Below, in pieces: positions 22,913 through 27,858 of a stretch of 27,858 nt of DNA (position 1 is the first letter of the stretch; each line of letters begins with the position of its first letter). The stretch is from Candidatus Aenigmatarchaeota archaeon. GTDB taxonomy: Archaea; Aenigmatarchaeota; Aenigmatarchaeia; QMZP01. A program made the translations under genes and the position numbers. The notes under the pieces are model-generated. The model did no database searches. It was not told the DNA's origin and worked only from the letters and a program-made list of their open reading frames with translations. The stretch covers positions 1 to 27,858 of the forward strand of contig DAOUYM010000003.1 in assembly GCA_030666115.1 (NCBI GenBank), given 5' to 3'.

Positions 22913-23491
22913 GTGATTAATATCCCAAAGAAGACAGGAAAGACAAGCAAAGCAAAGAAGGAAAATGTTCCCAGTGCAGAAGTGCTGGAGAACAAGGTAG
23001 TGGTGCACAGGGGATACGGCAGTCTGGTTGAAAGGTCCTTTGGAAGGAAGGGGGACAGGAAGCTGGAGATGTCCCTGACAGAGGCTTTATATCTCCTCAA
23101 AAAAAAGAAGATAGAAGTAAAGAGAAAGACCAAGAAAATGAGCTTCAATGGCCTAATGAAGTTTTCCCTGAAGAAGGACACCAGAATACACGAAAAACAT
23201 GTCGTCTACAGTGACTTAAGGGAAAGGGGTCTTGTTGTTAAGACCGGATTCAAGTTCGGCTGCGACTTCAGGGTCTACCAGCGTGGTGTTGGAGTAAAAA
23301 AGGGTCCCAAAACAGCCAAGGAACACACCAAATGGATAGTGTTCACTGTACCAGAGGACTATACGTGCTCTTTCGCCGAGCTCTCGAGGGCAGTCAGGCT
23401 CGCCCATTCCATAAGGGCAAGAATGCTCTGGTCAGTGGTGGATAATGAGAATGATATCACATACTTTGAGGTTGTTAGGGTAAAGCCATAA
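22913..23491 (+). CDS. endA: tRNA-splicing endonuclease, with catalytic Lys position unusual
   Basis: 192 residues from GTG 22913 (the only in-frame start before the N-terminal domain; ATG at Met53 would remove it). N-terminal domain 28-105 (RGYGSLVERSFGRKG, MSLTEALYLLKKKKIEV). The catalytic domain runs from GLVVKTGFKFGCDFRVYQRG onward, with Y122 and H138 of the Tyr/His/Lys triad. The third residue should sit about 30-31 positions after the His, in V-R-K; here the sequence is SIRARMLWSVVD, with Arg168-Ala169-Arg170 and no Lys. Size fits the homotetrameric (alpha4) type. It lies four bases after the intron-bearing tRNA-Phe and 12 bases before rps17e. Confidence 0.93.
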   Translation: MINIPKKTGKTSKAKKENVPSAEVLENKVVVHRGYGSLVERSFGRKGDRKLEMSLTEALYLLKKKKIEVKRKTKKMSFNGLMKFSLKKDTRIHEKHVVYSDLRERGLVVKTGFKFGCDFRVYQRGVGVKKGPKTAKEHTKWIVFTVPEDYTCSFAELSRAVRLAHSIRARMLWSVVDNENDITYFEVVRVKP

Positions 23492-23503
23492 GGAAGGTAT
23501 AAT

Positions 23504-23704
23504 ATGGGAAACATTAAGTCAGTTGCAATAAAGAATCTTGGAAAGAAACTTATAATGGAGCATGGAGACAAGTTTTCAACAGATTTTGACAAGAACAAGT
23601 CCGCAATAAACGAAATAAAAGAAATAAAATCAAAGAAAGTAGGTAACATGCTTGCGGGTTATATAACAAGGAAGATGAGACAAATACAGAAGACGGGTAT
23701 CTGA
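23504..23704 (+). CDS. rps17e: Ribosomal protein S17e
   Basis: 66 residues, the normal archaeal S17e size. MGNIKSVAIKNLGKKLIMEH and KFSTDFDKNKSAINE, then the conserved IKSKKVGNMLAGYITRKMR. It is a small-subunit ribosomal protein shared by archaea and eukaryotes. AAGGAAGGTATAATATG gives a Shine-Dalgarno (GGAAGG) before ATG 23504. Same transcript as endA (12 bases apart). Confidence 0.95.
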   Translation: MGNIKSVAIKNLGKKLIMEHGDKFSTDFDKNKSAINEIKEIKSKKVGNMLAGYITRKMRQIQKTGI

Positions 23705-23752
23705 TGATAGCCTGTGGCCTTAGTCTGGGCATTGAAATCTTGGGGGTGTAGC

Positions 23753-24826
23753 ATGGGGAGAGAAAAATCCACAATGGTTGATTGTGAGGAGACGGTAAGT
23801 AAGATAGCTTCAAAAATGATAAGGGAGAGGAGTCGAACTGTCCTGGTGACGGATAAGGATGAGTTTATTGGTATTCTGTCAGCAAAGAACCTGGTAAAGA
23901 AGAAGATAGATAACCCCAACAAGACGAGAATAAAACCATTCGTAGATAAAATAAAACCTGTCCCAGACGATAAGCCTGTGCAGGAGATGCTTAACTCCAT
24001 GATGATAAACGACTACAAGGCTCTGCCGGTGATTGGGCCTGATGAAAGAATCGGAATGATAACAAAACTCGATCTCATTAGAATGGTGAAGGATAATCCG
24101 GTGTTCAAAGAAACCAAAGCAAGGGATATAATGAATTTTCCCTACTCTATTTCAGGTGACGATTCCCTGACCACTGCCCGTTCTCTTATAAGGAATCTCA
24201 ACCTGTCCAGGCTGCCTGTTCTGGGGAAAGAGAACAGGGTCGAGGGGGTTGTTGATACGCTTAACCTGCTGAAGGGAATAATAACGAAAAGAAGAGCCAG
24301 CAGAGGAGAACTTTCAGGGGAAGAGATAAAGACAGATGACATAAACATAAAGTCGCTGATGGATAAGAACCCCCCAAAGGTGGATCCAAACCACGATATC
24401 AGAAGGGTTATAGGCGTGATGCTTCGGAACAAAAACCCGACAGTGGTGGTTATGGAAAGGGACAGGATCACAGGAATAATAACACCCAGAGACATACTCA
24501 AGCTGACAGGAAACAAGATAGAGGGTGCGCATGTAACTATAAGCGGTCTCCAGGAAGACGACAACTTCATAAAAACGGTCGTTGATGAAGAGGTGACCAA
24601 TGAGATAAGGAAGATAAACAAGTTCATGCCTGTGGATAGTTTCGTTTTGCATGTGGATAAACATCATGAGAGAGGGAAGAGGGTGAAGTACTCTGTTAAA
24701 GGGAGACTCATGACGAGCAGGGGAATGTTCTTTGCAGGAGACTTTGCATGGGATGTGACAAAGGCAGTGAGAGGGGTGCTACAGAAACTCGAGAGAGAGA
24801 TAATAAAGAAGAAGGAGCGTTGTTAA
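23753..24826 (+). CDS. CBS-domain protein with C-terminal HPF/RaiA-like ribosome-binding domain
   Basis: 357 residues from ATG 23753, chosen over the open frame to 23714 because GGGGGTG precedes it by five bases. Four CBS motifs at roughly 1-55, 58-115, 120-180 and 205-265; each has the V-x-G-I-[LIV]-[ST] turn (FIGILSAKNL, RIGMITKLDL, VEGVVDTLNL, ITGIITPRDI). The last 85 residues (DSFVLHVDKHHERGKRVKYS, then RGMFFAGDFAWDVTKAVRGV and LEREIIKKK) have the beta-alpha-beta pattern of HPF/RaiA hibernation factors. Archaeal ribosome-dimerisation proteins of this CBS plus HPF type have been described in Pyrococcus (from memory). CBS pairs bind adenine nucleotides, so energy sensing is likely. It follows rps17e by 48 bases. 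Confidence 0.85.
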   Translation: MGREKSTMVDCEETVSKIASKMIRERSRTVLVTDKDEFIGILSAKNLVKKKIDNPNKTRIKPFVDKIKPVPDDKPVQEMLNSMMINDYKALPVIGPDERIGMITKLDLIRMVKDNPVFKETKARDIMNFPYSISGDDSLTTARSLIRNLNLSRLPVLGKENRVEGVVDTLNLLKGIITKRRASRGELSGEEIKTDDINIKSLMDKNPPKVDPNHDIRRVIGVMLRNKNPTVVVMERDRITGIITPRDILKLTGNKIEGAHVTISGLQEDDNFIKTVVDEEVTNEIRKINKFMPVDSFVLHVDKHHERGKRVKYSVKGRLMTSRGMFFAGDFAWDVTKAVRGVLQKLEREIIKKKERC

Positions 24827-24872
24827 GGTTTAAATAGCTTCAATGTCTACCTTAAGCAAAGCTTTTTAAACC
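24827..24872. other. Long inverted repeat after the CBS-HPF gene
   Basis: GGTTTAAATAGCTT (24827-24840) and AAGCTTTTTAAACC (24859-24872) pair at 13 of 14 positions around an 18-base spacer, starting at the first base after the stop. Each arm also looks like a BRE/TATA element (GGTTTAAA). Either a hairpin terminator or a symmetric protein-binding site upstream of the signal peptidase promoter. Confidence 0.6.
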
Positions 24873-24878
24873 AAACAA

Positions 24879-24892
24879 ATTATATATTTAAG
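24879..24892 (+). promoter_or_regulatory. TATA box for signal peptidase I
   Basis: ATTATATATTTAAG, centred about 25-27 bases before the ATG pair at 24910 and 24913; leaderless or very short leader predicted. Confidence 0.5.
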
Positions 24893-24912
24893 CTATCTTG
24901 TGGGGTGTGATG

Positions 24913-25422
24913 ATGGGTTTTGCATCTGGGTTTACAAATTCAAGTGTATTCTATGTTATAGTGGGAGTCCTACTTGCACTATTTCTAAACCAGGGTCTTG
25001 CGTTTGCCCTCTCCACCGACATGCCTGTCGTTGCTGTTGAGTCAAATTCAATGGTACCCACCTTCTACAAGGGCGATATACTGATACTACAGGGCGTGCC
25101 TTCAGACCAGCTTTCCGTGGGGGATATTATCGTGTTTTCAGTGCCAAGCGAGGACACCCCGATCGTGCACAGGATAGTGGAGGTGAACCCGGACGGAACA
25201 TTCCAGACCAAAGGTGATGCCAACTCAAAATCAATACCGTATGAGAAATCCATAAAGGCGTCCCAGATACATGGTAAAGAGGTAATGATAGTTCCTTTCC
25301 TGGGATGGGTGAAGATATTGACAATAGACTTCATAGTACCGAACATTTTATGGATGATACTGGGAGTCGTTTTCATAGGCCTGGTTTACACTGGTAATAG
25401 ATTTTTAAGAGGAGGGATATAA
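24913..25422 (+). CDS. Signal peptidase I (archaeal/ER type)
   Basis: 169 residues from ATG 24913 (ATG 24910 and TTG 24898 are alternatives; GGGGTG is five bases before 24913). N-terminal membrane segment 12-34, catalytic Ser46 in ESNSMVPTF, His86 in IVHRIVEV (the His replaces the bacterial Lys, as in Sec11/archaeal enzymes) and D102 in KGDANS. A second membrane helix is at the C-terminus (ILWMILGVVFIGLVY). It cleaves signal peptides of secreted proteins at the outer face of the membrane, but not the class III pilin or lipobox types seen at 15372-19176. The stop overlaps the start of the next gene (TAATG). Confidence 0.93.
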   Translation: MGFASGFTNSSVFYVIVGVLLALFLNQGLAFALSTDMPVVAVESNSMVPTFYKGDILILQGVPSDQLSVGDIIVFSVPSEDTPIVHRIVEVNPDGTFQTKGDANSKSIPYEKSIKASQIHGKEVMIVPFLGWVKILTIDFIVPNILWMILGVVFIGLVYTGNRFLRGGI

Positions 25423-25745
25423 TGGATTTTTGTAAGAAGTGTGGTGCAGTTCTGGTAGCGAAAAAAGAAAAGACCAAGACTGTCCTGGTTTGTAGGAAAT
25501 GCGGTTCCAAGATAACTGACTATAAGCCAATGGAGATAGACGAGAGTGTCGATAAGAACCCACTGGACGATGTGATAATAATAGAGAAGAACGAGGAATA
25601 TCTCCCAAAAACCAAGGTCGTGTGCCCGAAGTGTAGCAACAAGGAAGCCACATGGTGGCTGCAGCAGACAAGATCCGCAGACGAAGCCCCTACCCTCTTC
25701 CTTAGGTGCACCAAGTGTAAACATTCCTGGAGAGAGTACGGGTAA
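25422..25745 (+). CDS. tfs: Transcription factor S (TFIIS/RPB9-like)
   Basis: 107 residues. Two zinc ribbons: N-terminal C4-x2-C7 ... C24-x2-C27 and C-terminal C68-x2-C71 ... C96-x2-C99. The acidic hairpin RSADEAPT (84-91) with D87-E88 is the catalytic tip that enters the RNA polymerase funnel and stimulates cleavage of backtracked RNA, so this is an active TFS rather than an inhibitory paralogue. Shine-Dalgarno AGGAGGGAT with four bases to ATG 25422; the stop/start overlap (TAATG) couples it to signal peptidase I. Expression is therefore likely tied to the upstream gene. Confidence 0.95.
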   Translation: MDFCKKCGAVLVAKKEKTKTVLVCRKCGSKITDYKPMEIDESVDKNPLDDVIIIEKNEEYLPKTKVVCPKCSNKEATWWLQQTRSADEAPTLFLRCTKCKHSWREYG

Positions 25746-25844
25746 CCAATCCCAATAACCAATTCAATACCCGCCGATCCAACGCCACAACCCACCCCAC
25801 CGGAAAACGATAAAAGCATTCTTATCAAAAACTAAGTGATAGTC

Positions 25845-26936
25845 ATGAGAATATTGATGCTTGGTTCGAAAGAGTACCCCTTTGGTAGCAGTAAGGGTCA
25901 TGATCCAAAGGCTGGTGGTGGGATAGAGGTTCATGTGGAGAAGCTTAGCAGACATCTTGCTGAACGAGGTCACGAAATATTCATTATAACCAGGGAGTTC
26001 CCCGGTCAGAAAAAAGAAGAGCACCATGGCAGAATTCACGTTTACAGAACAGGATTCCTTTCGAATGCCTACCTCAGAACCTTAACATTCAATCTTTCAA
26101 GTTATCTTCTGGGAATCAGGCTGGTCAAGGAAAAGAAAATAGACCTGATACATTGCCACGGCGTACTGGCCGGGTTCTTCGGGTCCAAGCTATCTATCCT
26201 AACAGGGGTTCCAATGGTATTCACGCCGCACGGAACACTGGTTGAGTGGGGGTCGCCAATAAGACAGACACTTAAACTTTTCAGGAGAATGCCCCTAAGG
26301 TTCGCCAAGAAAACCCTGTTCATAAGTCCGATGGAAAGGTTTGCAATGAAACCCAGGAATAATGGGGTCCTGCTCACAAACGGTGTTGATTTCGGTGATT
26401 ACAAAAAGACAAAGAAGACATGGAAAGGAGTGAGGTTCCTTTTCCTCGGAAGACTCGAGGAGTTTAAGGGAATAAAGCTCATATTGGAGGCATTCAAAAG
26501 AATCTCTGACAGCTTCCCAGAATCAGAGCTTTATATCGCTGGCGAGGGCGGGATGAGGTCGGAGGTGATTAGCTTCATAGAACGAAATGATCTAAGGAAC
26601 GCGAAATTCCTTGGGTGGACTGGTTCAAAAGAAATCCTACCTAAAACAGACGTTTTCCTTCTCCCCTCAACCGAAAGGGGACAACCCATTGCTCTTCTGG
26701 AAGCCATGGCTACAGGGAAGATTGTGATAACTTCGCTGAACTACGTAGAAGACGGCAAGACAGGCATTAAAGTCAAGAACAATGCTGATGATCTCTACGA
26801 TAAGATGCTATTGGTTTGTAAGAACCCAAAGAAGTTTGAAAAGCTCGGTGAAGCCGCGAGAAAATCCATTCAGAATCTGGACTGGTCGAATGTGGTAAAG
26901 CAGTTCGAGAAGGAGTACAAGACGCTAGTCAAATAA
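25845..26936 (+). CDS. Glycosyltransferase family 4 (GT-B)
   Basis: 363 residues from ATG 25845 (GTG 25836 extends it by three). The N-terminal GT4 acceptor domain has GGGIEVHVEKLSRHLAERGH and LIHCHGVLAGFF; TPHGTLVEWG follows. The C-terminal GT1-type donor domain has RFLFLGRLEEFKGIKLILEA, AGEGGMRSEV, and a catalytic-type E-x7-E region (STERGQPIALLEAMATGKIV). Retaining transferase using a nucleotide sugar; the product (surface glycan or lipid sugar) is unknown. No membrane segment. GATAAAAGC (about 25809-25817) is a weak TATA-like element. It stands alone, between tfs and a gene-poor segment. Confidence 0.9.
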   Translation: MRILMLGSKEYPFGSSKGHDPKAGGGIEVHVEKLSRHLAERGHEIFIITREFPGQKKEEHHGRIHVYRTGFLSNAYLRTLTFNLSSYLLGIRLVKEKKIDLIHCHGVLAGFFGSKLSILTGVPMVFTPHGTLVEWGSPIRQTLKLFRRMPLRFAKKTLFISPMERFAMKPRNNGVLLTNGVDFGDYKKTKKTWKGVRFLFLGRLEEFKGIKLILEAFKRISDSFPESELYIAGEGGMRSEVISFIERNDLRNAKFLGWTGSKEILPKTDVFLLPSTERGQPIALLEAMATGKIVITSLNYVEDGKTGIKVKNNADDLYDKMLLVCKNPKKFEKLGEAARKSIQNLDWSNVVKQFEKEYKTLVK

Positions 26937-27065
26937 CCATGAGAACTCAATTGTAATGCCCCATTCAGAAATCATTTTTAAGTCCTTTGAGAAGAATATA
27001 CCGGAATACCGGAACGCCACGCACAATAGGTTAATAAATGGTCAATATCTATAATAAATGATAAG

Positions 27066-27206
27066 ATGGATCCAGGGATCATTCTTCAATTTACAGGTAC
27101 CCTACTATGGGGGATAAAGGAATGGCTTATAGTCGGGTTTTTGCTATATTTCGGGATATTTGTGGTGTTGCCGAGAATGGGAAAGAAAAAAACCCAAAAC
27201 TGCTAA
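27066..27206 (+). CDS. Small single-pass membrane protein (46 aa)
   Basis: A short frame encodes MDPGIILQFTGTLLWGIKEW, then LIVGFLLYFGIFVVLPRMGK and a KKTQNC tail: one membrane helix (residues 19-36) with an aromatic border (W15, W20) and a basic C-terminal flank, as expected for N-out/C-in topology. GGTTAATAAATGG (about 27026-27039) lies about 30 bases upstream of ATG 27066. Downstream (27215-27257) are two adjacent hairpins. The overlapping 115-codon frame at 27107 has no such organisation and is rejected. No family recognised; it could be a toxin-like or regulatory peptide, but the sequence does not say. Confidence 0.5.
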   Translation: MDPGIILQFTGTLLWGIKEWLIVGFLLYFGIFVVLPRMGKKKTQNC

Positions 27207-27214
27207 GTTACATG

Positions 27215-27257
27215 GCTCACTCTAAGCCCCGGGTGAGCTTGGGAATTCAATTCCAAG
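27215..27257 (+). other. Two abutting hairpins after the 46-aa gene
   Basis: GCTCAC (27215-27220) pairs with GTGAGC (27233-27238). Directly after, CTTGGGAATT...AATTCCAAG (27238-27257) forms a second stem with one bulged G. Probable 3' end structure of the small gene, or an attenuator-like element. Confidence 0.5.
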
Positions 27258-27323
27258 TTAGAAGATTTACACGTATATTGTTTGTAATTGAACTATTTAT
27301 ACGATTCATTGGAAATAATATAT

Positions 27324-27858
27324 ATGAAGTTATCCGTGAGGCTTCTACCCGCAATTCTTATACCTATAATAATACTTGTTTCTGGATGCATAAGCGGGCT
27401 GGATGCAGAATCCCTCGCAAAAGCAAGCCCTATTATACAGGACTTCTTAGATGATCATCCCAATGCAGAGATCCTTGTCACTCATTTCACAGCGAACCAG
27501 AGCAGTCAGATGCTCGAGGAAATCAGGGATGAATGCGCGAATCCCATGATCGAGGCAAAGGACTACTACCGCATTCGCTTCACTGACGAAGATTTCTATG
27601 CCGTTGTCTGGGTAGACTGGGAGAACAAACAGATAGAATGCGCCTTCAAAAAGGGTGATGGGACCAAGGATGACTGCACGTCCCATGCTGAATACAGGTG
27701 TTATGGACAACACGTCTTCTGGTTCGATTCCTGCGGTTACAAGGGAGAGAAGAAGAAATTCTGCGAGCAGGGATGCGATAACGGGCGCTGCAAGTACAAA
27801 GAATCGTGCGAAGAGGCTGGTGGTTACTGCATATATCCCACAAAAACCCCTTCTGTAA
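27324..27858 (+). CDS. Cys-rich secreted lipoprotein, cut by right edge
   Basis: Open from ATG 27324 to the window end with no stop (178 codons). Signal peptide MKLSVRLLPAILIPIIILVS and lipobox G-C22. The mature part has an acidic helix region (SPIIQDFLDDHPNAEILVTH), then many Cys (CFDSC-like pattern: YRCYGQ, DSCGYKG, FCEQGCDNGRCKYKESC, GGYC) suggesting disulphides. The first half loosely resembles a cystatin/PepSY-like fold (DYYRIRFTDEDFYAVVWVDW). CTATTTATACG (about 27291-27301) is centred about 27 bases upstream, so leaderless. The protein probably faces outside. No family recognised. Confidence 0.75.
   Translation, partial: MKLSVRLLPAILIPIIILVSGCISGLDAESLAKASPIIQDFLDDHPNAEILVTHFTANQSSQMLEEIRDECANPMIEAKDYYRIRFTDEDFYAVVWVDWENKQIECAFKKGDGTKDDCTSHAEYRCYGQHVFWFDSCGYKGEKKKFCEQGCDNGRCKYKESCEEAGGYCIYPTKTPSV

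Noticed and set aside
27107..27454. 115-codon frame on the plus strand
   Set aside because: It overlaps both the 46-aa membrane gene and the start of the lipoprotein, has odd amino-acid content, and no promoter or Shine-Dalgarno.
27655..27858. 67-codon frame at the right edge on the plus strand
   Set aside because: Out of frame with the lipobox protein, which is open through the same region and has normal composition.

Overview
The window is archaeal. It carries a Hjc Holliday-junction resolvase, endonuclease Q, tRNA-splicing endonuclease, ribosomal protein S17e, transcription factor S, a DUF1512 protein, an ER/archaeal-type signal peptidase (Ser/His/Asp), a class III (pilin-type) signal peptide and a tRNA-Phe with a canonical bulge-helix-bulge intron. 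Many genes have a TATA-like box centred about 24-27 bases before the start codon and no leader. Genes inside operons instead show GGAGG/GGTG-type Shine-Dalgarno sites. The lineage cannot be fixed from sequence alone; a euryarchaeal or DPANN-type heterotroph is plausible.

Layout. (1) About 1-3570 is an AT-rich accessory stretch: a left-truncated unknown gene, a small helical protein coupled by ATGA overlap to a truncated Vsr-type endonuclease, two unrecognised proteins, a DprA/SLOG-like nucleotide-binding protein, a small helical protein, and a hairpin-rich gene-free segment carrying one copy of a 32-bp repeat whose second copy lies about 570 bp away. (2) 3600-6290 holds a metallophosphoesterase, a COG1709-type HTH regulator divergent from hjc, a deoxyribosyltransferase/SLOG-like protein and a small HTH protein. 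(3) 6330-15323 is metabolic: class I aminotransferase, DASS-family anion transporter, ADP-forming acyl-CoA synthetase alpha subunit, aldehyde dehydrogenase, NAD(P)HX dehydratase overlapping a COG2403 P-loop protein, and a stand-alone FMN/Fe-S glutamate synthase domain. This set fits amino-acid or organic-acid catabolism with energy recovery from acyl-CoA. (4) 15372-19176 is a cell-surface cluster: a pilin-like protein divergent from three lipoproteins, at least two of them clearly paralogous. (5) 19182-22387 holds endonuclease Q with a C-terminal PCNA-box-like tail, DUF1512, and a membrane-anchored unknown. (6) 22460-24826 is an information-processing cluster: tRNA-Asn, a small putative zinc protein, intron-containing tRNA-Phe, endA, rps17e, and a four-CBS plus HPF-like protein. 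(7) 24913-27858 holds signal peptidase I coupled to transcription factor S, a glycosyltransferase, a 46-residue membrane protein, and a Cys-rich lipoprotein running off the right edge.

The most notable arrangement is region 6. Both tRNAs abut the following ORF (1 and 4 bases between the tRNA 3' end and the start codon), so tRNA 3' processing would itself create near-leaderless mRNAs. The second of these ORFs encodes the endonuclease that removes the intron of the tRNA just upstream. That EndA has Arg-Ala-Arg where the catalytic Lys is expected.
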